From Bradyrhizobium nivariense (lineage in GTDB: Bacteria > Pseudomonadota > Alphaproteobacteria > Rhizobiales > Xanthobacteraceae), in assembly GCF_029846715.1 (NCBI RefSeq), contig NZ_JARVWW010000003.1, forward strand, positions 186,001-250,000: DNA of 64,000 bases, in the 5' to 3' direction. Shown one piece after another: positions 16,889 through 26,029 of the stretch. A program made the translations under genes and the position numbers. A model generated the notes under the pieces. It was not told where the DNA came from, ran no database searches, and saw nothing but the letters and a program-made list of their open reading frames with translations. Each line of letters starts with the position of its first letter. Within the stretch, counting starts at the first letter, position 1.

Positions 16889-19078
16889 CTAGGGCGCAGG
16901 GGCTGCGGCCGATGCCGTAGGTGCCGCGCTGACTTCATGCGTCGTGACGCGCTGCTCGGACTTCGCCGTGGCGAGGCCGCTGCCCTCGAACCGGGCGCGG
17001 TAGACCAGCACGTTCTCGATCACGCGCTGGACGTAGTTGCGTGTCTCCGACAGCGGGATGCGCTCGACCCAGTCGACCGGATCGATCTTGGGGTCGCGCG
17101 GATCGCCACGCGCCTGCACCCATTCGCGCACGCGGCCGCGGCCGGCATTGTAGCCGGCGAAGGTCATGATCTGGTTGCCGCGATATTCCGACAGAAGTGC
17201 GCTGAGCTCGGCCGCGCCCATCTGCGTGTTGTAGACGGGATCGGAGACCATCTTGTCCCAGTCATAGGTCAGGCCGAAGCGCTTTGCAGTGTCGCGGCCC
17301 GCTTCCGGCGTCACCTGCATCAGCCCGACCGCGTTGGCGGCCGACTTGTCGCGCTGGTCGAACGAGCTTTCGGTGCGCGCCACCGAATAGATCACGCTGG
17401 TCTCGATCGCGGGCGCCACCTGCTTGTGCTCGGGAATGCCGATGGTCGGGAACGCGTAATGGTCGAGCGCGAGCCCGCGCGCCAGCGCCGATTTGCCGAC
17501 CTCCAGCATGACGCGCGCATCGTTGCGCCGGCCGGCGAGCTCACCAAGCGCTTCGAGCGCTGCGACGTCGGTGCTCTCCTTGGCGAAATCCTCGGCGTAG
17601 TAGAACACCGTGTCGCGCTCGCCGATCCCGTACAGCATGTCGGCGGCGCGCACGCGTTCGTCGGCGGGCGGCGTGTCGACCGCGGCCAGCACGGGCGAGG
17701 GCGGACGCAGCTCGATCCGGTCGAGGCCCAACCTGGCGCGAGCGAGCTGGCCATAATAGGCGGTCGGATAACGCGCGGCCGCCTGATAGCTCATGCGCGC
17801 GTCGTTCGTTGCGCCCATTGCCTCGGCCGCACGGCCGCGCCAGTAATGCGCCCGCGACAGCGCGAGCGGATTGGCCGAGCCTTCGTCGATCGCGGCGAAA
17901 TGCACCATCGCCGCTTTGGGCTCGTCGAGGTAGCGCAGCGCGATCCAGCCGCACATGAAGTGGTAGTCGACGCGGTAGACCTCCATCGCCGGCACCGCGG
18001 CCGTGCGCACCACGTCGTAAGCCGTTTTGAACCTGCCCTGGTCGAGCAGCTTGCGCGCGAGCAGGCGGCGCTCGCGCCACCAGGCATCGGTGTCCTGCGC
18101 CGCCATCGTATCGGGCGCGGCGGCCAGGATCACTTCGGCGGCGTCGTCGATGCGGTCGTTCTGGAGATGCCATTGCGCGCGGCACAGCACGTAACCGAGA
18201 TCGCGGCGCGCGTCAGTCGAAACATCCTCGAGATAATCCTGGGCCTTGTTGGCCTTGCCGGTGACGGCGGCGCAGGCCTTGACGATCGCGAGCGCATCCT
18301 CGCCGATCCGCTTGGCTGCGCGCCGTGCACCCGCGTAGTCCTTGGCGCCGAGGCGCTTGTCCATGCGGGCGCGATGATCCTCAGTGGTCAGGAGATCGCG
18401 GAACGCCTCATAGGAATCTTCCTCGCTGCGCTCGGACAATTCATCGGTGCGCCAGGCCTCGCGCACCAGACGCGCGGCCCTGTCGCTGTCGCCCTCGGTC
18501 ACCAGCACGCGGGCGAGCGCGAACTTGCCCTTGGCGCTGGTCGGCCGGTCCATCGTGAATGTATGCACGGTCGCCGCGTCGGCCTTCTCCTGCCACAGCC
18601 GCGCCTCGGCGCGCCGGCGCAGCAGGGCGCTGCTCGGCCAGTCCGGATTGGCGGCGAGGAAGGCGGCGTAGCGCTTGAAACTCGCCGTGCTCTCGGAATG
18701 GCGCAGCATGAACCAGTCGGCGAGTTTCTGTCCGGCGGGGTCAGCGATGCGGTCGCGCGCCGCGCTGGCGTCCTCGGTCTTGCCCTTCCGCGCGAGATCG
18801 ATGGCGTCCTTCAGCGCAGCGAGATCGCCGGTCAGCGGCGGGGCTGCCTGCTTGTCCGAGGGTTCGTCGTCCTGCTTCTTCGACTTGCGCCTGGCCTCGG
18901 CATGCTTGCCGTGCCGCGCCTTGCCGGCGGAGGCATGGCGCTGCTTGCCGGCTTTCGCCTCATGCGTCTTCTTCGGCGCTGACGATTTGTGACTGCTCTT
19001 CGCTGCCAGCTCGGTAGGGCTGAAAGCCAAAGCGGCCACGGCAACGACACACGCGAGCGAGCGTAGGCACTGGTTCAT
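16889..19078 (-). CDS. Soluble lytic murein transglycosylase (Slt70-like)
   Basis: 729 aa with a signal peptide (about 1-25, VAVAALAFSPTELAA) and a Lys/His-rich low-complexity stretch (about 26-80). A long alpha-helical superhelix (about 90-550) precedes the C-terminal SLT domain (about 555-700). The catalytic glutamate lies in ARTESSFD, and the family motifs AVGLMQVTPEAG and FAGYNAGRGRV are complete. It cleaves peptidoglycan with 1,6-anhydro product in the periplasm. A run of ten G on the coding strand lies 8 bases before the ATG, where a ribosome site would be expected. Confidence 0.95.
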   Translation of the reverse strand: MNQCLRSLACVVAVAALAFSPTELAAKSSHKSSAPKKTHEAKAGKQRHASAGKARHGKHAEARRKSKKQDDEPSDKQAAPPLTGDLAALKDAIDLARKGKTEDASAARDRIADPAGQKLADWFMLRHSESTASFKRYAAFLAANPDWPSSALLRRRAEARLWQEKADAATVHTFTMDRPTSAKGKFALARVLVTEGDSDRAARLVREAWRTDELSERSEEDSYEAFRDLLTTEDHRARMDKRLGAKDYAGARRAAKRIGEDALAIVKACAAVTGKANKAQDYLEDVSTDARRDLGYVLCRAQWHLQNDRIDDAAEVILAAAPDTMAAQDTDAWWRERRLLARKLLDQGRFKTAYDVVRTAAVPAMEVYRVDYHFMCGWIALRYLDEPKAAMVHFAAIDEGSANPLALSRAHYWRGRAAEAMGATNDARMSYQAAARYPTAYYGQLARARLGLDRIELRPPSPVLAAVDTPPADERVRAADMLYGIGERDTVFYYAEDFAKESTDVAALEALGELAGRRNDARVMLEVGKSALARGLALDHYAFPTIGIPEHKQVAPAIETSVIYSVARTESSFDQRDKSAANAVGLMQVTPEAGRDTAKRFGLTYDWDKMVSDPVYNTQMGAAELSALLSEYRGNQIMTFAGYNAGRGRVREWVQARGDPRDPKIDPVDWVERIPLSETRNYVQRVIENVLVYRARFEGSGLATAKSEQRVTTHEVSAAPTASAAAPAP

Positions 19079-19410
19079 TCGATGGTCCCCCCCCCCGCGA
19101 AACCACTACAAACCAAGGTCCGCGACGACATGCGGCTTGAGAATCAAAGACGACACCAAAACGATGCCACGACATCGTTTCGCATTCCTCACGCTCGTTT
19201 AACAATGCGGCAAAATACGGATCGGGAACGCGGGAACTTTCGCAAGGGTGAAAAGGGCAGGCCCTCTAACCTTTTGTTAACGAATTGGACTCGCGCGATG
19301 GTTGTGCACGGCTCTGGGCGCCTCGAAGGGCCAGATTGCGCGTGTTCCCCCGGTCAAATCCGGTGTATTGAGTTCCCCCACGCCGTCCTTTCAGCCTTTG
19401 CCCCGCACCC
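19079..19410. other. Divergent intergenic region with a homopolymer C10/G10 tract
   Basis: 332 bases between the minus-strand transglycosylase and the plus-strand cyclase. It holds ten C in a row at 19087-19096 (G10 on the transglycosylase strand). No gene, RNA or clear promoter was recognised in the rest. Confidence 0.5.
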
Positions 19411-21147
19411 ATGCCGCTTTTCAACCAGTCGATCCGGCGCAAGATTGTCGGCATCGCCCTCGGATTGATCGTCCTGATGCTGGTCACCTCGATCTTGTCG
19501 ATGGTGATGTCGAGCCAGGTCGGCGTCCTCCTTGACGAGCTGACCAACCGCTACATCCCGGCCTATGGCCATCTGGCGCGGGCCAATATCCGCTCGCTGG
19601 AGCGGGCGCTGGCATTGCGGCGCATGGTCATGACCAGGATGCAGTCGCCGTCGGACGAAAAGGCCTATGCGGCGCGCCTTCGCGAATTCGAGGAAACCGA
19701 CCGCAGGATCGAGGAGGAGGCCGAGAGCGCGCGCAAGCACATCAACGCGATTATCGACGATACCAGAACGCCTTCCGACAATGCCGCGCTGGCGCGGATC
19801 GAGACCCGCATCGAGACCGCCGTCGCCGAGCTGCGCCGTGACCTGAACGAGGACCACGCAAAACTCATCAAGCAGGTCGATGACAAGCAGATGACGGAAG
19901 CGCGCGGCACGCTGGAACATCTCGATCTGTTGCGCGATCAGTTCAATCAGAAGATCGATGCGATCCGCGCCGACATGCTGAAGCAGGTATTTGCCAGCAC
20001 ATCGCAGGTGATCGGCCGTCAGCGTCAGGCGATCATCATTTCGGGCATCGTGACCCTGCTCGCGGCGATCGTCGGATTCGCCTTTGCGCTACTGGTCAGC
20101 AGCGGCATCACGCGTCCGGTGCGGCTGTTGCTCGCCGGCACCCGCGAGGTCGAGGCCGGCCGGTTCGACAAGGCCATCACGGTTTCGACGCAGGACGAGA
20201 TCGGCGAGCTTGCAGCCGCCTTCAACCGCATGATCGAGCAGTTGCGGCACAACGAGCGCATCCGCGAGACCTTTGGCCGCTACATCGATCCCAAGGTGGT
20301 GCAGGGCCTGATCGACCGGCCGGAAGTCGCCATCGACGGCCAGCGCCGGGTCATGACCATCATGTTCTGCGACATGAGCGGCTTCACCTCGATGAGCGAG
20401 GGCATGACCCCGCGCGGCCTCGTCAAGGTGATGAACCACTATTTCACGCTGATGTCCGGCCCGATCCGGAACCATCGCGGCGTCATCGACAAATATATCG
20501 GCGACGCCATCATGGCCTATTGGGGCCCGCCCTTCATCGAGGAGGATGAGCCGGCGCTGCTTGCAGGCATCGCCGCGATCGACATGATCGACCAGGTGCC
20601 GGCACTGCAGAAGCAGTTGCCGGATCTGCTGGGCATCCGCGCCATGCCCGGGCTTTGCGATCTCCGCATCGGGATCGCAACCGGCGAAGTCCTGACCGGC
20701 AGCATCGGCTCCGAACTGATGATGAGCTTTACCGTGATGGGCGACGCCGTGAACCTCGCCTCGCGCCTGGAAGCCGTCAACAAGATCTATGGCACCCGCA
20801 TCCTGATCTCGCAGGCGACGGCGGATGCGATCGGATCGCACCTCGAACTGCGCGAGGTCGATCGTCTTGCGGTGGCCGGCCAGAGCGCGTCGCAAACGAT
20901 CTTCGAGGTGATGGGCCGGGCAGGCGCGCTCACTGCCGCGCATGGGAGCCTGCGTTCGCACTACGCCGAAGGCCTCACCGCCTATCGCGCCCGCCGCTTC
21001 GACGAGGCCCGTGCCGCCTTCAACGCGGCGCTCGAAGCCGTCCCCGGCGACGGCCCCTCGCGCACGCTGCTCGCCCGCATCACGCGGTTCGAGGCCAATC
21101 CGCCGGACGAGGGGTGGGACGGCGCCTGGCGGTTGGAGCAGAAATAG
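19411..21147 (+). CDS. Membrane adenylate cyclase with HAMP domain (class III)
   Basis: 578 aa. A first membrane segment (about 12-35), a periplasmic helical sensor region, a second membrane segment (about 208-233), a HAMP domain (about 235-290) and a class III cyclase domain (about 305-500) follow in order. The metal-binding aspartates are seen in FCDMSGFT and YIGDAIMAYWG. The purine-selecting K of DKYIGDA and the N and R of VNLASRLEAV fit an active adenylate rather than guanylate cyclase. The C-terminal tail (about 510-578) resembles one TPR unit. It should make cAMP in response to an unknown periplasmic signal. Confidence 0.93.
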   Translation: MPLFNQSIRRKIVGIALGLIVLMLVTSILSMVMSSQVGVLLDELTNRYIPAYGHLARANIRSLERALALRRMVMTRMQSPSDEKAYAARLREFEETDRRIEEEAESARKHINAIIDDTRTPSDNAALARIETRIETAVAELRRDLNEDHAKLIKQVDDKQMTEARGTLEHLDLLRDQFNQKIDAIRADMLKQVFASTSQVIGRQRQAIIISGIVTLLAAIVGFAFALLVSSGITRPVRLLLAGTREVEAGRFDKAITVSTQDEIGELAAAFNRMIEQLRHNERIRETFGRYIDPKVVQGLIDRPEVAIDGQRRVMTIMFCDMSGFTSMSEGMTPRGLVKVMNHYFTLMSGPIRNHRGVIDKYIGDAIMAYWGPPFIEEDEPALLAGIAAIDMIDQVPALQKQLPDLLGIRAMPGLCDLRIGIATGEVLTGSIGSELMMSFTVMGDAVNLASRLEAVNKIYGTRILISQATADAIGSHLELREVDRLAVAGQSASQTIFEVMGRAGALTAAHGSLRSHYAEGLTAYRARRFDEARAAFNAALEAVPGDGPSRTLLARITRFEANPPDEGWDGAWRLEQK

Positions 21148-21252
21148 CCGGCCGCGCGGGAAAAATTGATTCTACTCGATAACGATGTTCGCCGTGACCT
21201 ATTTCCCGGGCTTAGGTTTGATGTCCTTGAGGCGTTTGATGGGGATACGCCG

Positions 21253-21429
21253 ATGACAGAACTTGAGGACAGGCTGGAGCGGTTCGAGACGCTCACCGCC
21301 GAATGCGAGCTGATTGCCAAGCTCGCCACCGACAGCACCAAGCGCGAGTTTTATCTCAGGCTTTCGGAGCAGTACCGCCAGCTGGCGGTGGACATGCGGC
21401 AGGCGATCGCGACCAAAGCTGCGGCCTGA
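21253..21429 (+). CDS. Small helical protein of unknown function
   Basis: 58 aa from the ATG at 21253; a TTG at 21166 could extend it to 87 aa. The sequence is almost wholly helical and charged (ELEDRLERFETLTAECELIA) with one cysteine and no signal peptide. It lies 105 bases after the cyclase on the same strand. Codon pattern and composition look like a real gene, but I do not recognise a family. Confidence 0.5.
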   Translation: MTELEDRLERFETLTAECELIAKLATDSTKREFYLRLSEQYRQLAVDMRQAIATKAAA

Positions 21430-21580
21430 CGCCGGCTGCAATCCGTTCTTAACACTTGGCGCGCATCCTCAATGCAGATGCGGGAAGCTTGTGTGATTCT
21501 CCGCTGTGGGAATGCCGGGGCTCGTTGCGGTGCAGCGCGCCTCGTGACCATTGTTTTGTCGTGCCTCACAGGGCGATCCC

Positions 21581-21793
21581 ATGCGCCTCCTTGCGGTCAT
21601 CATACTTGGACTCATGACAGCAGCCTGCAACCAGGAGCAGGAGATCACCGGCTCGACCCCGGTCTGCGCAATGCGGAACTACACCTCCTACAATCCCCGC
21701 GACATGAACCAGTGCGTGGCCGCCTGCAAGGCGTGCGACCACGGCAACACGGTTACCTGCACCACATCCTGCACCCTCAAGGGCGCCCATTGA
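21581..21793 (+). CDS. Small cysteine-rich lipoprotein
   Basis: 70 aa from the ATG at 21581. The signal sequence ends with the lipobox MTAAC (acylated cysteine at residue 16), so it should be a lipoprotein. The mature part holds further cysteines (CAMRNYTSYNPRDMNQC, ACKAC, C..SC) that could form several disulfides in the periplasm. Function unknown. An upstream in-frame ATG at 21551 would disrupt the signal peptide and is not used. Confidence 0.62.
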   Translation: MRLLAVIILGLMTAACNQEQEITGSTPVCAMRNYTSYNPRDMNQCVAACKACDHGNTVTCTTSCTLKGAH

Positions 21794-21909
21794 GCCGCTC
21801 CGCTTCCCGGAGTTAAGGGGCTGGTGGTGGGTGTCTTGAGTGTGTCGGCACCGGAACGATTCACATGAGTTAGTCATTGAAGGGACGGCAGGACGCGGAG
21901 TCCTTTGGA

Positions 21910-22167
21910 ATGGGTATGCTCGATCCCGGTCGGTTCCTGGTGTCGTGCTCGCATTGCGCGGCCTGGCCGATGGCGGCCAATGTGAAACGTTCGAGCTGGT
22001 CGGCATCCCCGCACGAGGTCCGCTTCGTGTGCCCACGCTGCCGCCGCGAGGAGACTGCGATCATCTCCGCCTCCGGCGAGCTGACGCCGATCCGGCGCGT
22101 CGACCTCCCGCCGCGTGACGTCACCGCGGCCTGGGCTCAGGCCCAGCGCCCAAGAGGGCGGGCATAG
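21910..22167 (+). CDS. Small zinc-ribbon protein
   Basis: 85 aa from the ATG at 21910 (GGAG nearby; a TTG at 21877 is an alternative). Two CxxC knuckles, CSHC and CPRC, about 29 residues apart, form a typical zinc ribbon. The rest is polar, ending RPRGRA. The first copy of a 37-base tandem repeat begins inside the last codons (22151) and includes the TAG stop. Function unknown. Confidence 0.6.
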   Translation: MGMLDPGRFLVSCSHCAAWPMAANVKRSSWSASPHEVRFVCPRCRREETAIISASGELTPIRRVDLPPRDVTAAWAQAQRPRGRA

Positions 22168-22282
22168 CCCACCCGTTTATTCAAGGACAAGAGGGCGGCC
22201 GTAGCCCGCCCGTTTGTTCAAAGACAAGAGGGCGGGCATAGTGCGCCCGTTCAAGGACAAGAGGGCGCGCATAACTATCCGT
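22151..22282. repeat. Tandem array of 37-bp hairpin-forming repeats
   Basis: Units start with CAAGAGGGCG at 22151, 22188, 22225 and 22258 (periods 37, 37, 33). Most units contain a self-complementary core like GGGCGGGCATAGCCCGCCC, followed by GTTTGTTCAAGGA. The last copy is degenerate. The array starts in the end of the zinc-ribbon gene and stops about 90 bases before the next gene. There are no spacers, so this is not CRISPR. Confidence 0.82.
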
Positions 22283-22370
22283 CAGGCCCCCTGATTGGGC
22301 GGTTGCGAACTGCTGCGGGAAGCGATCCAACCAATGCAAATGTGCTAGGATCGCCGCCGGGAGTTCATCC

Positions 22371-22949
22371 ATGCCTCGTCAGATCCTGCCATCTCACGCC
22401 GACCGTTTCCGGCTTCACCCGGTTGCGCCGCGCCTTGCGCCGATGTTCGGCTTCGCGTTGCTGACCGTGTCATGCGCGCTCACAAGCTTTGTGTTCGCCT
22501 GCGCCACGCCGTTTGCGGCTTTTGCGGTTGTCGCCGCCGCGATGCTGCCGCTGCGTACGGCGCTGCTCGTCGTGACCGGCGCCTGGCTGGTCAACCAGAC
22601 CATCGGTTTCGGCGTGCTGCACTATCCGATTGACGCCAGCACCATCGCCTGGGGTTTTGTCATCGGTGCGGCTGCGCTGCTATCGGCTGCAGTCGCATCG
22701 ACGGTCCTCCGCATGCTGCCGCAAGGCCGCACGCCGCTGATGCTGGCGATCACGTTCGTTGCCGCCTACGCGGTCTATGAGTTCGCGCTGCTTGCCGCGA
22801 CGCCGTTCCTGGGCGGAGAGGGTGCTTTCACCGCCGCCATCGTTGCGCGCATCGGGCTGACCAGCGCCGTCTGGCTCGCCGGCCTCGTTGCCGCCTGTGA
22901 GATCGTCCGCCTGATCGATCCGTTCGGCCGCGCGATGCGGAATGCCTAA
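22371..22949 (+). CDS. Multi-spanning membrane protein of unknown function
   Basis: 192 aa. After a basic N-terminus there are about five hydrophobic segments (around residues 22-45, 47-70, 88-112, 118-140 and 150-175), so it is an inner-membrane protein. Conserved-looking features include TGAWLVNQTIGFG and AAYAVYEFALL. I recognise no transporter signature. It stands alone downstream of the tandem repeat array. A GGGAG site precedes the ATG. Confidence 0.72.
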   Translation: MPRQILPSHADRFRLHPVAPRLAPMFGFALLTVSCALTSFVFACATPFAAFAVVAAAMLPLRTALLVVTGAWLVNQTIGFGVLHYPIDASTIAWGFVIGAAALLSAAVASTVLRMLPQGRTPLMLAITFVAAYAVYEFALLAATPFLGGEGAFTAAIVARIGLTSAVWLAGLVAACEIVRLIDPFGRAMRNA

Positions 22950-24304
22950 GCGCCAACCAAGGCACTGAAGTCCAGTCAGAGCGATGATCGGACTTTAGCC
23001 CATCGCCGCAAGGCGATCTCGATAAACCCGAACGGCCAGGCGCCTTGATGTGACGTTCACGATGCCGTCGCCGTTACCCGTCGGGCAAAACACCTGACCA
23101 TTTCCCGATACGCCCGTGTCAAGCCGGCGCAGCCAAAATATTCCGCTTTACCGAAATTCGGAAACGGCGTATGTGTCGCCCATCCCGGCTCATCCTTGAG
23201 GGGCGATCTTGTGGTCGTCACGTTCGCGAGCCGGGCTTGCGGTGGACGCGGCAGCGTTCGGGTGCGAGAGGCCAAGGGCAGGGCGGATTGCTCTCCGTGA
23301 GCCCAAAGCTTCGTGCCGACGAGCGGCGCTGCCAGGTTCGTCTCGTCTGTAAGTTTCCGGCTCTGTCGACAGGGCTGGAAAAACTGCGGCGAAATGGCGA
23401 ACCGTGCGTACGGCAAAACCGTGTGGTCCTGGCCGTCGTTGCTACGGTCAAGTGCTTGCGGATGCGGCATCTGCGTCAACCGGCGCGGGGCCGGTGACTT
23501 CTGCGAGGACGAGGGAGGCCAAAACGAACTCGGCTCCCGGGAGAGCACGGCATAAGCCGTCCAACCACTGCGCAGGGAAGGCCGAGTGATTGGCTACACC
23601 TGTATGCTGCTGTGCGGTTTTTCTGCGTGTGCTTTTCGCGCAGCGGACCGCGGGTGCCAGCCGGCACCCGGCCTTCCCTGTGCCCTCTTGGACAAGAGGG
23701 TGGAGAGATCAAGCAAAGCTCGGGCGAAATGCGCCGCGAGAAGGCGAAGGCGTGTCTGCGTTTTGAAAGCGAAAGTTAAGCGGCATCCCGCTCTCGTGCC
23801 CCGGACGCCGCGCAGCGCCCTTGCGGTGCGCTGCAGAGCCGGGGCCCATGTCGCCGCATTGTGTACCGTGTCGCCCCTGGGTCCCGGCCCTGCAGCGCAG
23901 CGCAAGGGCGTTGCAGCTTGTCCGGGACACGCGGTCGATGGTGATGAAGGCACCGACTCACCCCAGATGCGCGCCGTCACCTTGCCGAAGTGAGGCGCGC
24001 CCCGCCCGCCGCAAAATCTGAAGTTGTGGATTGTCCTCCCCGGCGAGGGTATCGCAGTAAGCTTACCCGTGTCCTCCGGGCCACGATTGTGCCGTCCATG
24101 CAACACTCAGATCGGATTAACCCGTCATCTCCGTCCGTTCGCATCAACGCCGCTTTTTGGCCACACCCAAACATGAATAAAATCACTCTAATGTTTTAGC
24201 GGCAGCGGTGGTCCTCGAAGGCGACGGGAAATCCCAAGGTCGATTCAAATCTTGGCTCTGATTTTTCGGGTCTGAAAGGGTTCGCCGGAGAAACTGGTTT
24301 TGCG
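22950..24304. other. 1.35-kb gene-poor region made of repeat-like sequence
   Basis: No convincing gene lies here; the open frames overlap each other on both strands and share no family features. From about 23200 to 23760 the sequence resembles, from memory, a recurrent non-coding element of Bradyrhizobium genomes (including GTACGGCAAAACCGTGTGGT and GCGCAGGGAAGGCCG), often mis-annotated as small proteins. A large palindrome lies at 23795-23931. The ilvD promoter should lie in the last 200 bases. Confidence 0.6.
23795..23931. repeat. Large palindromic element
   Basis: Outer arms CGTGCCCCGGACG and GTCCGGGACACG enclose inner arms of about 33 bases (from CGCCCTTGCG at 23816 to the mirrored CGCAAGGGCG ending at 23910). 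The inner arms match with about three mismatches. The loop is about 29 bases. It would form a very stable cruciform or RNA hairpin. Confidence 0.75.
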
Positions 24305-26029
24305 ATGGACGCGAAGACTGACATCAAGCAGAGGCTGCCGAGCCGTCACGTGACGGAGGGCCCTGCGCGCGCGCCCCATCGCTCCTACCTCTACGCCATG
24401 GGTCTGACCACCGCGCAGATCCACCAGCCCTTTGTCGGCGTCGCCTCGTGCTGGAACGAGGCCGCGCCCTGCAACATCTCCCTGATGCGCCAGGCGCAGG
24501 CGGTGAAGAAGGGCGTCGCATCCGCCGGCGGCACGCCGCGTGAGTTCTGCACCATCACCGTGACCGACGGCATCGCCATGGGCCATGACGGCATGCGCTC
24601 CTCGCTGCCGTCGCGCGAATGCATCGCCGATTCCGTCGAGCTGACGATCCGCGGCCACGCCTATGACGCCCTCGTTGGCCTCGCCGGCTGCGACAAGTCG
24701 CTGCCGGGTATGATGATGGCGATGGTCCGCCTCAACGTGCCGTCGATCTTCATCTATGGCGGCTCGATCCTGCCCGGCAATTTCCGGGGACAACAGGTCA
24801 CCGTGCAGGACATGTTCGAAGCCGTCGGCAAGCACTCGGTCGGCGCGATGTCGGACGAGGACCTCGACGAGATCGAGCGCGTGGCGTGTCCCTCGGCAGG
24901 CGCTTGCGGCGCGCAGTTCACCGCCAACACGATGGCGACCGTCTCCGAGGCGATCGGCCTGGCGCTGCCGTACTCGGCTGGTGCTCCGGCACCCTATGAA
25001 ATTCGCGACGCCTTCTGCATGACCGCGGGCGAGCAGGTCATGGAGCTGATCGCCCAAAACATCCGGCCGCGCGACATCGTCACGCGCAAGGCGCTGGAGA
25101 ATGCCGCCGCCGTGGTCGCCGCGTCCGGTGGCTCGACTAATGCTGCGCTGCACCTGCCGGCGATCGCGCACGAGGCCGGCATCAAGTTCGACCTGTTCGA
25201 CGTCGCCGAAATCTTCAAAAAGACACCGTATGTCGCGGATTTGAAGCCGGGTGGCCGTTATGTCGCCAAAGACATGTTTGAAGTTGGCGGCATACCGCTT
25301 CTGATGAAGACGCTGCTCGACAACGGATTTCTCCACGGTGACTGCCTCACCGTCACCGGTCGAACGATCGCCGAAAACCTCAAGAGCGTGAAATGGAATC
25401 CGCACCAGGACGTGGTGCACCCGGCAGACAAGCCCATCACCGTCACCGGCGGTGTGGTCGGTCTGAAGGGTAATTTGGCGCCAGAAGGTGCGATCGTGAA
25501 AGTCGCGGGAATGTCCAACCTCAGGTTTACCGGTCCGGCCAGGTGCTTCGACCGTGAGGAGGATGCTTTCGAGGCCGTCCAGAAGCGCACCTACCGCGAA
25601 GGCGAAGTCATCGTGATCCGCTACGAGGGGCCCAAGGGCGGTCCCGGCATGCGGGAAATGCTCCAGACCACCGCGGCGCTGACCGGCCAGGGCATGGGCG
25701 GCAAGATCGCGCTCATCACCGACGGCCGCTTCTCCGGCGCCACCCGCGGCTTCTGCATCGGCCATGTCGGGCCGGAAGCCGCCATCGGCGGCCCGATCGG
25801 GCTGCTCGAGGACGGCGATATCATCGAGATCGACGCGGTCGCCGGCACCCTTGACGTAAAATTGAGCGACCAGGAGCTTGCCCAGCGCAAGACCAAATGG
25901 AGCGCTCGCGCGACTAACCACACGACAGGCGCGCTCTGGAAATATGCTCAGCAGGTTGGACCAGCGGTCGGTGGGGCAGTGACCCATCCGGGCGGCGCGC
26001 ACGAGAAGCAGTGCTATGCGGACATCTAG
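24305..26029 (+). CDS. ilvD: Dihydroxy-acid dehydratase
   Basis: 574 aa, the usual length. It dehydrates 2,3-dihydroxy-3-methyl acids in valine, leucine and isoleucine synthesis and uses an iron-sulfur cluster. The cluster cysteines lie in APCNISL, AGCDKSLPG and GACGAQFTANTM. The ilvD signature segments are complete, including GRFSGATRGFCIGHVGPEA near the C-terminus. The last 14 bases overlap the start of the next gene, so the two are translationally linked. The ATG at 24305 is supported by family length. Confidence 0.97.
   Translation: MDAKTDIKQRLPSRHVTEGPARAPHRSYLYAMGLTTAQIHQPFVGVASCWNEAAPCNISLMRQAQAVKKGVASAGGTPREFCTITVTDGIAMGHDGMRSSLPSRECIADSVELTIRGHAYDALVGLAGCDKSLPGMMMAMVRLNVPSIFIYGGSILPGNFRGQQVTVQDMFEAVGKHSVGAMSDEDLDEIERVACPSAGACGAQFTANTMATVSEAIGLALPYSAGAPAPYEIRDAFCMTAGEQVMELIAQNIRPRDIVTRKALENAAAVVAASGGSTNAALHLPAIAHEAGIKFDLFDVAEIFKKTPYVADLKPGGRYVAKDMFEVGGIPLLMKTLLDNGFLHGDCLTVTGRTIAENLKSVKWNPHQDVVHPADKPITVTGGVVGLKGNLAPEGAIVKVAGMSNLRFTGPARCFDREEDAFEAVQKRTYREGEVIVIRYEGPKGGPGMREMLQTTAALTGQGMGGKIALITDGRFSGATRGFCIGHVGPEAAIGGPIGLLEDGDIIEIDAVAGTLDVKLSDQELAQRKTKWSARATNHTTGALWKYAQQVGPAVGGAVTHPGGAHEKQCYADI

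Noticed and set aside
16937..18982. A 681-codon open frame on the plus strand
   Set aside because: It mirrors the lytic transglycosylase gene, whose signal peptide and SLT motifs are complete.
22151..22282. Possible CRISPR array
   Set aside because: The repeat units are contiguous with no spacers, are imperfect, and no cas gene is near.
23057..23548. A 163-codon open frame on the minus strand in the gene-poor region
   Set aside because: It overlaps open frames on the other strand, lacks domain features and falls in sequence that looks like a multi-copy non-coding element.
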